This document shows positions 35,609-44,827 of a stretch of DNA of 64,000 nt, piece after piece; the stretch's first letter is position 1; each line of letters opens with the position of its first letter. The notes under the pieces were generated by a model. The model was not told the origin of the DNA, made no database searches, and saw only the letters and a program-made list of their open reading frames with translations. A program made the position numbers and the translations under genes. The stretch is from Corynebacterium phocae (GTDB lineage Bacteria > Actinomycetota > Actinomycetes > Mycobacteriales > Mycobacteriaceae), in assembly GCF_008693075.1 (NCBI RefSeq), contig NZ_VXKJ01000030.1:124001-188000 (forward strand). Direction: 5' to 3'.

Positions 35609-36154
35609 TTAGCCCCAGCGGTAGGTGGAACGCAGACGGTTGGCAATCCTCTCAAAGCGGCGGGCAGGGAAAAGCACACCCTGCCGGCGAACCTGTTCCT
35701 CGGAGATTTCCAGGACCCGGTCCATACGGATCCAGCACTGCCGGCCCTGGTCATCCCATTCCCCGGCGCCTATTTCCAGCCACCAGCTTTCATCGGCGTG
35801 TTCGGGGTTGGGGGAAATGGCCAGCCCCAGGATGGTGGTGCGGGTGCGCCCCACGACCAAGATGGCGCGCTCCTGCGGCGGATCCTGCGGAGTGTCCGCC
35901 GGTGCCCACACCCACACGACCTCACCGGAGTCAGCCTGGCCGTCCATGTCCGGGGTGAAAAAGATTGACCGCGCCCGGTCCTCGGTCCGCTCAATGTGGA
36001 TAGTGGCCGCCTTCCGGCGTCCCGTGGGGCGTTGTTCCCCCAGCAGTCCCAAACGGTCGTTAATCCGGCGCAGTCCCTTATCTAGCGGTTGCGCGTCGCG
36101 GATTGCCAACGCCTGTTTAAATAGGTGCCATCCGGTTGGGTGCGGGGTCATCAT
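35609..36154 (-). CDS. PemK/MazF-like protein
   Basis: 181 aa. The core ADSGEVVWVWAP, then ERAILVVGRTRTTILGLAISP is a fair match to the beta-barrel opening and strand pattern of MazF/PemK RNases (GDVVWV and RPALVLSR). It is larger than typical MazF (about 110 aa), with an N-terminal helical extension, and no antitoxin gene is adjacent. Corynebacterial homologues near lepA are usually annotated PemK/MazF-like, so it is probably a domesticated family member rather than a classic toxin. ATG 36154 lies 20 bp from the divergent lepA start. Confidence 0.7.
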   Translation of the reverse strand: MMTPHPTGWHLFKQALAIRDAQPLDKGLRRINDRLGLLGEQRPTGRRKAATIHIERTEDRARSIFFTPDMDGQADSGEVVWVWAPADTPQDPPQERAILVVGRTRTTILGLAISPNPEHADESWWLEIGAGEWDDQGRQCWIRMDRVLEISEEQVRRQGVLFPARRFERIANRLRSTYRWG

Positions 36155-36174
36155 ATCCAGTAGTCTAGTGGATT
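36155..36174. promoter_or_regulatory. Overlapping divergent -10 elements, lepA and PemK/MazF-like gene
   Basis: Only 20 bp separate the two start codons. TAGTCT (36161-36166, plus) lies 8 nt before lepA ATG 36175. On the minus strand TAGACT (36167-36162) lies 7 nt before ATG 36154. The near-palindromic core would place both transcription starts at or next to the start codons, so both mRNAs would be leaderless. Confidence 0.5.
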
Positions 36175-38022
36175 ATGTCTAAGAATTTTGCGGCCACCAC
36201 GTTTACGGATCTCTCTCAGATTCGGAACTTTTGCATCATCGCCCACATCGACCACGGCAAGTCGACCCTGGCTGACCGCATTTTGCAGTACTCCCAGGTA
36301 GTAGCGGCGCGCGATATGCGCGACCAGTTCCTGGATAACATGGATATTGAGCGTGAACGCGGTATTACCATCAAGGCCCAGAACGTGCGCTTGCCGTGGG
36401 TCCCGCGCAGCGGCAAGCATCAGGGGGAGGAAATTGTCTTCCAGATGATTGACACCCCAGGCCACGTGGACTTCACTTATGAGGTCTCGCGTGCGCTGGA
36501 GGCGTGTGAGGGGGCAGTCCTACTTGTCGATGCCGCCCAGGGGATCGAGGCCCAGACACTGGCCAACTTGTATTTGGCCATGGAAAACGATCTGGAGATC
36601 ATCCCGGTACTGAACAAGATTGATTTGCCGGCAGCAGACCCGGATAAGTTCGCAGAAGAAATCAGCAACATCATTGGCTGCACCCCGGATGAGGTACTGC
36701 GCGTGTCCGGCAAGACGGGCGAGGGCGTGGAGGAACTGCTGGACCGCGTAGCCGAGCTGGTGCCGCCGCCTAGCACGGACAAGCCTTTGGACGCGCCGGC
36801 CCGCGCCATGATCTTTGACTCCGTCTATGACACCTACCGGGGCGTGGTGACCTATATCCGCATGATTGACGGCAAGCTGTTGCCGCGGCAGAAAGTCACC
36901 ATGATGTCCACGGGGGCCAACCATGAGCTGTTGGAAGTGGGCATCGTCAGCCCCACCATGCAAAAGTGTCAGGGCCTGGGCCCCGGTGAGGTGGGCTACC
37001 TGATTACGGGCGTGAAAAACGTGCGTGAGACCAAGGTTGGGGACACCGTTACCTGGGCCAACAACGGCGCGGAAACGGCGCTCAAGGGCTACCAGGAGCC
37101 CAAGCCCATGGTGTATTCCGGGCTTTTCCCCATCTCCCAGGCGGATTTCCCCGACTTGCGCGACGCCCTGGAAAAGCTGCAGTTAAACGACGCCTCCCTG
37201 ACTTTTGAGCCGGAGACTTCCGTGGCGCTGGGCTTTGGCTTCCGCTGTGGCTTCCTAGGGCTGCTGCACATGGAAATCACCCGCGACCGCCTGGAGCGCG
37301 AGTTTGACCTGGACCTGATTTCCACCGCGCCTTCGGTAACCTACCGCGTGGTGGCCGAAGACGGCAGCGAGCAGGTCATCCACAACCCCTCGGACTGGCC
37401 GGGCGGTAAGCTGCGGGAGGTCTATGAGCCCATTGTGAAGACCACCATAATCGTGCCGGCGGAATTCGTGGGCACCACCATGGAGCTGTGCCAGTCCAAG
37501 CGCGGCCAGATGGGTGGCATGGACTACCTTTCCGAGGACCGCGTGGAGCTGCGGTACACCATGCCGCTGGGTGAGATCATCTTTGACTTCTTTGACCAAC
37601 TGAAGTCGCGCACCAAGGGCTACGCCTCTCTCAACTATGAGGAGGCCGGGGAGCAGATGGCGGACCTGGTCAAGGTGGACGTGCTGCTCAACGGCGAGCC
37701 CGTGGATGCGTTCTCCGCGATTGTCCACCGCGACTCCGCGCTGTGGTACGGCAATAAGATGACCAAGAAGCTCAAGGAGCTTATCCCGCGCCAGCAGTTC
37801 GAGGTCCCCATCCAGGCGGCCATTGGTTCCAAGGTCATTGCGCGTGAGAACATCCGCGCCATGCGCAAAGACGTGCTGGCCAAGTGCTACGGCGGAGATA
37901 TTTCGCGTAAGCGCAAGCTGCTGGAAAAGCAGAAAGCCGGTAAGAAGCGCATGAAGAACCTGGGCTCGGTGTCGGTGCCGCAGGAGGCCTTCGTGGCGGC
38001 GCTGTCTACGGACGAGAACTAG
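36175..38022 (+). CDS. lepA: Elongation factor 4 (back-translocating GTPase)
   Basis: 615 aa, full length. Seen: G domain with [15 protein letters not shown] (P-loop), [12 protein letters not shown] (G2/effector), [12 protein letters not shown] (G3), NKIDLPAAD (G4) and [13 protein letters not shown] (G5 region); domain II starting near [13 protein letters not shown]; LepA-type domains [12 protein letters not shown], then the C-terminal basic LepA-C domain ending [16 protein letters not shown]. No upstream Shine-Dalgarno, consistent with a leaderless start. Cytoplasmic, ribosome-associated. Confidence 0.97.
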   Translation: MSKNFAATTFTDLSQIRNFCIIAHIDHGKSTLADRILQYSQVVAARDMRDQFLDNMDIERERGITIKAQNVRLPWVPRSGKHQGEEIVFQMIDTPGHVDFTYEVSRALEACEGAVLLVDAAQGIEAQTLANLYLAMENDLEIIPVLNKIDLPAADPDKFAEEISNIIGCTPDEVLRVSGKTGEGVEELLDRVAELVPPPSTDKPLDAPARAMIFDSVYDTYRGVVTYIRMIDGKLLPRQKVTMMSTGANHELLEVGIVSPTMQKCQGLGPGEVGYLITGVKNVRETKVGDTVTWANNGAETALKGYQEPKPMVYSGLFPISQADFPDLRDALEKLQLNDASLTFEPETSVALGFGFRCGFLGLLHMEITRDRLEREFDLDLISTAPSVTYRVVAEDGSEQVIHNPSDWPGGKLREVYEPIVKTTIIVPAEFVGTTMELCQSKRGQMGGMDYLSEDRVELRYTMPLGEIIFDFFDQLKSRTKGYASLNYEEAGEQMADLVKVDVLLNGEPVDAFSAIVHRDSALWYGNKMTKKLKELIPRQQFEVPIQAAIGSKVIARENIRAMRKDVLAKCYGGDISRKRKLLEKQKAGKKRMKNLGSVSVPQEAFVAALSTDEN

Positions 38023-38040
38023 CGCCACCGCTGCCTGCGC

Positions 38041-38116
38041 CGGGCTCGCCTGGGCACCGGAGGGACCAGCGGGTGCGCCGGGCTCGCCTGGGCACCGGAG
38101 GGACCAGCGGGTGCGC
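38041..38116. repeat. 38-bp direct repeat, two units
   Basis: Two identical 38-bp units, 38041-38078 and 38079-38116, opening with CGGGCTCGCCTGGGCACC, followed by a partial third (38117 onward). In the gap after lepA; no coding role seen. Confidence 0.97.
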
Positions 38117-38187
38117 CGGGCCCACCAGGTTGCGGGCGTCCAGCTACATTGGGCCCACCACCGCAGCGCGGGCTTGATGGCGGGGCG

Positions 38188-39318
38188 TTACCGCAGGGCG
38201 GGCTCGATGGCCTCCCACGCGGGGGCCAGCTGCTGCTCGAACGCCACCCAACCGTGGATACCGCGCGGCAGGTAGTGCGTGGAGTGGTCGATGCCGGAAC
38301 GGCTGAGGGCATCGGCAAGACGGCGCGTGCAAAGCAGTGAGCCAGTCTCCATCAACGACCCGCCCACCTGGTCAGAAAAAGGTTTGCCCTGCAGGCTTCG
38401 GATTTCCTCATCGGTGACCTCCCCGCTAGCTGCGGATAGGTGAATGCGGGTCCCGCGCAGGCCGTCTGGGTGGCCCAGGACGTCATTGCGGTGCCACAGC
38501 TCACTGCCCTGCGGGCCCCACATGTTCTCCGCCCGGCCGCCCGCACTGGACACCGTGAGATAAGCAGACTCCCGGCCCAGGCGGTCCACGGTGGAATAGC
38601 ACCCGGACAAGGCCGCCACCGCGTCGAAGAGCCCTGGGTGGTTATTGGCCATCATCATCGCGCCCGTGGCGCCCATGGACAGGCCGATGGCCCCGCGCTT
38701 GCCGTTGTGCCACACCGCCTGCTGCGCCAGCGGCATGAGCTCTTTGGTATAAAAAGTCTCCCACTTCATCCGGCCCAAGCGCGGGTCGTCATGCAGCCAG
38801 TCCTGCCACATCGATCCGCGGCCCTGGTTGGGGATGATGACCGTGGGCCGGCCCGGGCCCGGCGGGAACGTGCGCTGGGCAATCCCGCGCGAAATCCAGC
38901 CGGAGGTCTGCGGGCTTTCCACCCCCTCGAACATGTAGATAATGGGGCCGCCGCTGCCCACCAGGACATCGGCCTCAATGTTTCTGCCCATAGAAGGCGA
39001 GGCAATCACCCAGCGCTCCCGGCCCGGCTCCTCCGTGGCGCGGCGCTGGACAATCCGGGCGGACGTGATAGTGGGATCCACCGGGTAAGGCATATTCGGG
39101 TCTACCTGCTGGTAGGAATCCAAGATGGCGCGCTGGTGCGGGCCCAGCAGGTCCAGCAACCCGTAGGCGCTGTGGATAGCCCCGGCGTTGAAGTTGTGAT
39201 CCCGGGTGAGGTCCTGGTGGACCTGCTGCTCAAAAGTGCCCGGGCGAGCGCCGGCCGCCGGGGTGCCAACAGCCAAGGAAAGTACGGTGGTTAAAGCTAA
39301 GGTGCGGAGAACTCGCAA
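38188..39318 (-). CDS. Secreted mycolyltransferase-like alpha/beta hydrolase
   Basis: 376 aa. Signal peptide LRTLALTTVLSLAVGTPAAG. The antigen-85/esterase D-type fold is visible: GGPIIYMFEGVESP, WISRGIAQRTFPPG, VIIPNQGRGSMWQDW (with a D-x-W-like segment), WETFYTKELMPL, the nucleophile elbow GAIGLSMGATGAMM (Ser near 215), and the His near HYLPRGIHGW. Corynebacterial mycolyltransferases transfer mycolates to trehalose or arabinogalactan; this one may do so but esterase activity is equally possible. Start TTG 39318 has AAGGAG 7 nt upstream. Divergent from the M20 gene. Confidence 0.8.
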   Translation of the reverse strand: MRVLRTLALTTVLSLAVGTPAAGARPGTFEQQVHQDLTRDHNFNAGAIHSAYGLLDLLGPHQRAILDSYQQVDPNMPYPVDPTITSARIVQRRATEEPGRERWVIASPSMGRNIEADVLVGSGGPIIYMFEGVESPQTSGWISRGIAQRTFPPGPGRPTVIIPNQGRGSMWQDWLHDDPRLGRMKWETFYTKELMPLAQQAVWHNGKRGAIGLSMGATGAMMMANNHPGLFDAVAALSGCYSTVDRLGRESAYLTVSSAGGRAENMWGPQGSELWHRNDVLGHPDGLRGTRIHLSAASGEVTDEEIRSLQGKPFSDQVGGSLMETGSLLCTRRLADALSRSGIDHSTHYLPRGIHGWVAFEQQLAPAWEAIEPALR

Positions 39319-39366
39319 CGGGAAACTCCTTGGAAAAGGGGAAAGGGAATTGTCAATTCAATCGCC

Positions 39367-39381
39367 TATACTAGAGCCTTA
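39367..39381 (+). promoter_or_regulatory. Candidate -10 element of the M20 amidohydrolase gene
   Basis: TATACT at 39367-39372 lies 8 nt before ATG 39381, so transcription would start one or two bases before or at the start codon. No good -35 was found at 17 bp. The 62-bp gap also serves the divergent esterase. Confidence 0.35.
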
Positions 39382-40736
39382 TGACCAACCCCGGAGTATC
39401 CCAGACCGCAGTTTCGTCACAAACTCTCAAGCAGTTGCCCCCATTGCCCGCCCCCAACGCCCAATTGGGCGGCGCACCGGCCGTGGACGTGCTCCGGGAC
39501 AAGGCCAATGAGTTGCTGCCCGAACTCCAGGAGCTGCGCCGTGACTTACACGCCCACCCGGAGCTGGGAAACCACCTCCCCGAAACTCAGGCCCGCGTGC
39601 TGCGCGAGCTAGAGGGACTGCCGCTGGAGGTTATTCCCGGTATCGGCGTCAGTTCCGTGGTGGCCGTCCTGCGCGGCGGAAAGCGCGGAGACCACCCCGT
39701 TTCGGTGCTGCTGCGCGCGGACATGGACGGCCTGGAGGTCACCGAGCGCACCGGTATGCCTTATGCCGCGAAAAACGGCAACATGCACGCCTGCGGGCAT
39801 GACCTGCACACCTCCGCCCTGGTGGGGGCGGCCAAGGTCCTGTGCGAGGTCAAAGAGGACATCCAAGGCGACATCATCTTCATGTTCCAGCCTGGCGAAG
39901 AAGGCCCGGGGGGCGCGCGGCCCATGATTGAAGAGGGCGTGCTTGACGCCGCCGGGCGCCGGCCCATTGCCGCCTACGGCATCCACGTGGGCCCGCAGGA
40001 CTTTGGCAACTTCTACCACCATCCGGGGCCCATGATGGCGTCATCGTCCAACTTGCAAGTCACCGTGTTGGGCAAGGGCGGGCACGGCTCCCGCCCGCAT
40101 GACGCCATTGACCCGGTGGCGGCGCTGGCGGAGATTCAGGTGGCGCTGCAAACCGCGGTTACCCGCCGTTTTGATGCGCTCAACCCGGTGGTCATTACCG
40201 TGACCAAGCTGTGGGCTGGGGACGGCGCCATCAACGCCATCCCGGACAAGGCCGGCTTTTTTGCCACGGTGCGCGTACTGGATGACACCGCCATTGACCG
40301 CGTGCGCCAGGTGATTACTGAGGTCACCACCAACGTGGCGGCCGCGCACCGCTGCTCCGTGGATATTGAGTTTGAGATTTTGTACCCCACCACCAAAACC
40401 AACCCGCGGGAAAACGCCTTCGCTGCCGGCGTGTGGGCACGCCAGTTTGGCGCAGACCGCGTGCTCCCGCTGGGCACGCCCATGATGGCCAGTGAGGACT
40501 TCGGCGTGGTGCTGCAACAGGTCCCAGGCACCTTCGTGTGGCTAGGCACTGCCGATGCCCACGTGCCTTACGCCAAGCGCGAATGGAACCACTCGCCGCT
40601 GGCGCGCTTCGATGATCACATTTTGGGCGACCAGGCTGCCGCGTTGGCAGCGGTGGCGGTCGAGCGCCTGGCGGCGGAGGAATCGCATCCTTCGCCCACC
40701 ATTCACGCGGCTAGGCAGGCAGCGCAGCAGGCGTAG
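39381..40736 (+). CDS. M20 family amidohydrolase (N-acyl amino acid hydrolase-like)
   Basis: 451 aa. Seen: RRDLHAHPELGNHLPETQ (M20D opening), ADMDGLEVTERTGMPYA, the metal site ACGHDLHTSALVGAAK, PGEEGPGGARPMIEEG, the lid domain KGGHGSRPHDAIDP, AINAIPDKAGFFATVR, and MASEDFGVVLQQVPG at the C-terminal metal site. Typical substrates are N-acyl amino acids, hippurate or related conjugates. Corynebacterial members include the N-acyl-glutamine aminoacylases that release odorants; membership in that branch is not proven. Confidence 0.88.
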   Translation: MTNPGVSQTAVSSQTLKQLPPLPAPNAQLGGAPAVDVLRDKANELLPELQELRRDLHAHPELGNHLPETQARVLRELEGLPLEVIPGIGVSSVVAVLRGGKRGDHPVSVLLRADMDGLEVTERTGMPYAAKNGNMHACGHDLHTSALVGAAKVLCEVKEDIQGDIIFMFQPGEEGPGGARPMIEEGVLDAAGRRPIAAYGIHVGPQDFGNFYHHPGPMMASSSNLQVTVLGKGGHGSRPHDAIDPVAALAEIQVALQTAVTRRFDALNPVVITVTKLWAGDGAINAIPDKAGFFATVRVLDDTAIDRVRQVITEVTTNVAAAHRCSVDIEFEILYPTTKTNPRENAFAAGVWARQFGADRVLPLGTPMMASEDFGVVLQQVPGTFVWLGTADAHVPYAKREWNHSPLARFDDHILGDQAAALAAVAVERLAAEESHPSPTIHAARQAAQQA

Positions 40737-40984
40737 CGGCACGGGTTTTCACTGTGGCGTTGGTCATGTGGGATCTGTGGTTTTGTGAGTTTGGGTGGAC
40801 TCGGGCAACGTGGTGTGAACTGGCCTTTTGTGCTCCCGTAGCCGGTGGTGCGGGATCTGTCAAGGGGGTCTGAATCCGCGCTGGTCGGCCTGTGGATAAC
40901 TCCCCGGTGGCCGGCGGCCGGGGTGTGGATGTGGGTTTTACTAGCCCTTGCGCGGTGCTTGCGCGGGGCTTTAGGGTGTGAACC

Positions 40985-42037
40985 ATGAACCTTAAGACAT
41001 GTGCACAGCTGCTTTCGCAAGGCGTTGACCTTGCCAAAGAAGCCTTTGCCATGTCCGCCCAGGACCTTGCCGGGTGGGGCCTGAGCCCAGAATTCGTGGA
41101 CGGGCTCAAAGCGGTAGGAACCACGTATTTCGGTGCCACCACCTTCACCGGCAAGCAGGCCAAGGCCCGCGCCGCGCTGGCTGGCACCCCGCACGATCTG
41201 GCCAGTTTGCTCCTCATTGAGCAGCTGGTGGCCAAGGCACCCACGGAGATTAAGCGGTGGGATATGCGCATCAAGCTGTGCGCTACCAACCAGAAGTTTG
41301 TTGCCCGCGCGGGAAAGGCCATGGTGGAGGGCTTCAAGCAGGAGCGCAAGGCCAAGAAGGAACCTCGAACTCCCGGGGTGAAAATCACCCACCGGGAGGA
41401 AGGGGATCTGGACTCACTGGTCATTACCGACACCTCGCGCAATATTGCGGATATGTACGGCGTTATTGCGTCTGCGTCTGCGTCTGCGTCTGTGGATTCC
41501 CAGGACCCGGCCGCCGGCGCGCGTGCGGTTATCCTGGACGGTGCCCAGGGCGCGCTGCCAGCCATTAACACCAACGTTGTTATCCAGCTGCCCGATTTCA
41601 TCACCATCGTGCACGGCAATGGCGCCGATGTCACCCTCAAGCTCACCGACGGCACCACCATGACCGGCCAGGAATACCTTGAGCGCACGCTCCCGGATTG
41701 CGGGTTTGTCACCCTGGTTCACCCCGTTGAAGGGCCGGTGAACCTCTACCAGTTTGAGCGTTTTGCTTCCTGGAAGCAACGCCTGATGTTGGGGGCTTTG
41801 TTCCAGCGGTGCTTGTGGCCGGAGTGCACCGTGCCCACCGATGACTGCGAATACCACCACATCGAGGGCTGGTCCGGCGGCGGGCCAACCAACGTCAACA
41901 ACCTCATCCCGCTGTGCCAGTATCACAACCGGGTGAATGAGGACAACGGGGTGCGCAAGAGGGGCCGGATGGAAGTGGTTGACCGCCGGGTGGCGTGGAT
42001 CTCCCCGCGCGGTGGGCCCCCAAAGTTTGTGACCTGA
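40985..42037 (+). CDS. HNH endonuclease
   Basis: 350 aa. The C-terminal HNH motif is clear: CTVPTDDCEYHHIEGW, GGGPTNVNNLIPLCQYHN. The N-terminal two thirds (helical DUF222-like) carry ASASASASV encoded by four GCGTCT hexamers (41468-41491), an in-frame microsatellite. TGTGGATAA, a DnaA-box reverse complement, is at 40891-40899 in the 248-bp upstream gap. Such HNH/13E12-type genes are repeated in actinobacterial genomes. Possible mobile-element origin; role unknown. Confidence 0.88.
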   Translation: MNLKTCAQLLSQGVDLAKEAFAMSAQDLAGWGLSPEFVDGLKAVGTTYFGATTFTGKQAKARAALAGTPHDLASLLLIEQLVAKAPTEIKRWDMRIKLCATNQKFVARAGKAMVEGFKQERKAKKEPRTPGVKITHREEGDLDSLVITDTSRNIADMYGVIASASASASVDSQDPAAGARAVILDGAQGALPAINTNVVIQLPDFITIVHGNGADVTLKLTDGTTMTGQEYLERTLPDCGFVTLVHPVEGPVNLYQFERFASWKQRLMLGALFQRCLWPECTVPTDDCEYHHIEGWSGGGPTNVNNLIPLCQYHNRVNEDNGVRKRGRMEVVDRRVAWISPRGGPPKFVT

Positions 42038-42047
42038 CGGTTTGTGA

Positions 42048-42077
42048 CCTGACGCCAGGTCACCTGACGCCAGGTCA
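42048..42077. repeat. 15-bp palindromic tandem repeat after the HNH gene
   Basis: CCTGACGCCAGGTCA occurs at 42048-42062 and again at 42063-42077; TGACCTG and CAGGTCA can pair. Before it, GTTTGTGACCTGACG appears twice (near 42025 and 42040). The 3' end of the HNH gene reaches into the first of these. Confidence 0.9.
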
Positions 42078-42255
42078 TCGCCAACCAGCACGAAGCAAAA
42101 CCCCAGGGTGGCAGGATTCTGCTGCCCCATTCGTGCTGCCTTATCCGCGCGGCCCGCTGCCAACCATCACCAGTTCGAGGGGACAAAAAGCGAATAGGTG
42201 GGCTAAGATTTCTTCGAGCACAGAGAAAATCCGACTGAAAGCCAGGTGAATGTGA

Positions 42256-42399
42256 ATGGCTATTTTTGATTCTCTAGGCCCTGACCACGGGGAATCCGCT
42301 TTCCCGGCCACAGACCTGGAAGAAGCCTTTGCGGTCTTTGACTACCCGGAAGAACACGTTGTGGACCCGGACTTGCAGCTGCGCTGGTACTCTTCCTAG
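42256..42399 (+). CDS. Predicted 47-aa acidic small protein
   Basis: ATG 42256 to TAG 42399. Opens with MAIFDSLGPDHGESAF and closes DPDLQLRWYSS. It has no signal peptide or membrane helix, is acidic and has balanced codon use, with an RBS candidate (CCAGG) at about 10 nt. I do not recognise it. The 218-bp gap on its left holds only repeats. It could be a chance ORF, but its composition and length exceed expectation in this GC-rich DNA. Confidence 0.45.
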   Translation: MAIFDSLGPDHGESAFPATDLEEAFAVFDYPEEHVVDPDLQLRWYSS

Positions 42400-42404
42400 C
42401 GTCC

Positions 42405-42571
42405 GGCCCCCGCGCGTCCGGCCACCGCTGTAGTACTGGGCCTTGGTACGGAGATCGTTCAGTCTGGCCCCCGCGCGTCCGGCCACCGCAAACCTGGCAG
42501 CCGGACGTTGCTGTGTTCTAGGCGCTGGGGTTTTAGGCGCTGTGTTTTTAGGCGCTGTGTTTTAGGCGCTG
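42405..42571. repeat. 24-bp direct repeat pair and TAGGCGCTG repeats
   Basis: A 24-bp sequence beginning GGCCCCCGCGCGTCCGG occurs at 42405-42428 and 42466-42489. TAGGCGCTG follows at 42519, 42534, 42549 and 42563, spaced 15, 15 and 14 bp. The last copy carries the stop codon (minus strand) of the ABC ATPase. Confidence 0.93.
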
Positions 42572-44010
42572 GGCCGGCCAGTGGGCAGTGGTCCGGCGGC
42601 AGCGGCGTCAATGAGCGCGCGGGTGTAGCCGTCGGCGGGGTTGGCCCAGATGTCCTCCGTCCGGCCGGTTTCCACCAGCTGCCCGGCGTGGAGCACCGCC
42701 ACGGTATCGCACACCTGCCGCATCACGGCCAAGTCGTGGGTGACAAAAACCAAGGTGAGCCCCCGGCTATCGACCAGCTTGGCCAGCAGATCCAGAATGG
42801 TGCGCCGGACGGAAACATCAAGCGCGGAGACGGCCTCGTCGGCGAGCAGAATATCAGGATCACCTATGACCGCGCGGGCGATGGAAATCCGCTGGCGCTG
42901 GCCACCGGAGAACTCGTGGGGGTAGCGCCCCGCCCCGGAGGGGTCTATCCCGACCTCGGCGAGGATTGACTCCACCTCGCTGCGGGTGGCACCGCGTTTG
43001 CCTTCCGCCACTATCTTCCACACCGGCAGGCGAGGGTTGAGCGAGGACTGCGGATCCTGGAATACCATCTGTACCCGGCCAGTGACCGCCACTGTGCCGG
43101 AGGTGGGCTGGGCCAGGCCAGCCACCAGCTTGATGAGCGTGGTCTTTCCAGAACCCGAACCGCCCACCAGGCCCAGGCGCTGCCCGCGGGCCACGTGCAG
43201 GCTGACCCCATCTAGGACCTGGCGCCCGCGGTAGGACTTGGTTACATTGCGCAGCTCAATGGCGGTTCCGGTGGCCGGGCGCGGCGGTGCCGGTTCTCCG
43301 GGCAAAGAAGCGCTGACCAGCGCGCGGGTGTAGTCCTCCCGGGGCTGCGAAAGCACCTCGCGGGTGGGGCCTTGTTCCACCGCGCGGCCGGCGTGCATGA
43401 CCACCACCGAGGTACACATCCGCGCAATTACCCGGAGATCGTGGCTGATGAACAACAACGCGGTGCCGTGCTCGGTTACTAGCCGGTCGATGAGTTCGAG
43501 GATGTCCGCCTGCGTGGTGGCATCGAGCGCGGTGGTGGGCTCGTCGCAAATGAGCAGGTCCGGGTTTCCGGCCATGGCCATGGCAATGAGCACGCGCTGG
43601 CGCTGGCCACCGGAAAGTTGGTGGGGAAAGCGCCCGGACAGCGCAGGGTCTAGGCCCACGGATGTCAGCGCCTGCGCCGAGGCCCCCGCAAAGCCCAACT
43701 GCCGGCCGATGGTCATCAGCGGGTCCAACGCGCTCATAGGCTCCTGGAAGACCATGGCCATCTTCTTGCCGCGCAAACCCCGCAGGGCGCGGTCGGGTAG
43801 GCCCACTAGCTCATCCCCGTCCAGCAGCACGGAGCCGCCGGTGCGCAGATTCTTAGCCAGCAGCCCCATGATGGCCAGCGCGGTCAGGGACTTGCCGGAA
43901 CCGGATTCACCAATCAACCCCAGCCGGCCGCCGGGCGCCACCGCAAAAGTCAGCCGGTGAAGCAGCTCCGCGGACCGCGTGGAGACAGTTAAGTCGCGTA
44001 CTTTAAGCAT
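42562..44010 (-). CDS. Oligopeptide ABC importer, fused two-domain ATPase
   Basis: 482 aa with two ABC domains. First: Walker A GESGSGKS, signature LSGGQRQR, Walker B LLICDEPTTALD. Second: GGSGSGKT, FSGGQRQR and ILLADEAVSALD. The architecture is an OppD/OppF pair fused in one protein. It is the last gene of the operon and overlaps the second permease by 8 nt. Confidence 0.92.
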   Translation of the reverse strand: MLKVRDLTVSTRSAELLHRLTFAVAPGGRLGLIGESGSGKSLTALAIMGLLAKNLRTGGSVLLDGDELVGLPDRALRGLRGKKMAMVFQEPMSALDPLMTIGRQLGFAGASAQALTSVGLDPALSGRFPHQLSGGQRQRVLIAMAMAGNPDLLICDEPTTALDATTQADILELIDRLVTEHGTALLFISHDLRVIARMCTSVVVMHAGRAVEQGPTREVLSQPREDYTRALVSASLPGEPAPPRPATGTAIELRNVTKSYRGRQVLDGVSLHVARGQRLGLVGGSGSGKTTLIKLVAGLAQPTSGTVAVTGRVQMVFQDPQSSLNPRLPVWKIVAEGKRGATRSEVESILAEVGIDPSGAGRYPHEFSGGQRQRISIARAVIGDPDILLADEAVSALDVSVRRTILDLLAKLVDSRGLTLVFVTHDLAVMRQVCDTVAVLHAGQLVETGRTEDIWANPADGYTRALIDAAAAGPLPTGRPSA

Positions 44011-44827
44011 TGAGTCCTCCCCGCAGGCGTGGATCTAGTAGGTCGCGTAGGCCGTCGCCCAGCAGGTTAAAGCCCAGGACTGTCAGCCCAATGGCCAGGC
44101 CCGGCCACAGCGCCAGCAGCGGGTGGGTGCCCAGCAACGTTTGGGCGTCTTGGAGCATACGCCCCCAGGAGGCGGCGGGCGCGGGGGTTCCCAGGCCCAG
44201 GTAGGATAGTCCGGCCTCTGCCAGGATGGCCAGCGCGAAGAACACGGTGGCCTGCACGGTTACAAGCCCCGCGATGTTGGGCGCTATGTGCCGCAGCGCG
44301 ATGACTGGTCCTGGCACCTTGGATACGCGCGCGGAGGCAATGAAGTCCAGGTGCAGAATCTGCATGGCACCGGAACGCGCCACGCGGGCAAACGAGGGCA
44401 CCCCAGCGACCCCGATGGCCGCCATCGCCGTGAGCGTGGACGGGCCCCACACCGCGCCGGCCACGATGGCCAGCAGCAGGCCTGGAAACGCCAGCATGAG
44501 GTCCGCGGTGCGCATGACCACGTTGTCCACGAACCCGCCGCGCATGGCGGCCAGGATTCCCAGCGGCACGCCGATAACCGCCGCGATGGTCACCGCCACC
44601 ACGCCCACATACAGCGTGATGTGCGATCCGGCCATGATGCGGGAGAAGACGTCGCGCCCAAAGCGGTCGGTGCCCAGCAGGTGTTCGGCGTTGGGCCCGG
44701 CAAGCCGCACTTCCGGCACGGCGTGGACCGGGTCATAAGGCGTCCAAAATAGCGCGACCACAGCCATGGTCACGGTGATTGCTACCAGCGCGGCACCCAC
44801 CCAGCCGGTGAGGGGGAAACGTCTCAT
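44003..44827 (-). CDS. Oligopeptide ABC importer permease (DppC/OppC-like)
   Basis: 274 aa. Seen: about six membrane helices, N-terminal DPVHAVPEVRLAGPNAEHLLGTD (OppC-type opening, split for reading), GVPLGILAAMRGGFVDN, and the EAA-like loop LDFIASARVSKVPGPVIALRH. Overlaps the upstream permease by 4 nt (ATGA). Confidence 0.92.
   Translation of the reverse strand: MRRFPLTGWVGAALVAITVTMAVVALFWTPYDPVHAVPEVRLAGPNAEHLLGTDRFGRDVFSRIMAGSHITLYVGVVAVTIAAVIGVPLGILAAMRGGFVDNVVMRTADLMLAFPGLLLAIVAGAVWGPSTLTAMAAIGVAGVPSFARVARSGAMQILHLDFIASARVSKVPGPVIALRHIAPNIAGLVTVQATVFFALAILAEAGLSYLGLGTPAPAASWGRMLQDAQTLLGTHPLLALWPGLAIGLTVLGFNLLGDGLRDLLDPRLRGGLNA

Noticed and set aside
35609..36154. Classic MazEF toxin-antitoxin pair
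   Set aside because: No antitoxin gene is adjacent and the protein is much larger than typical MazF.
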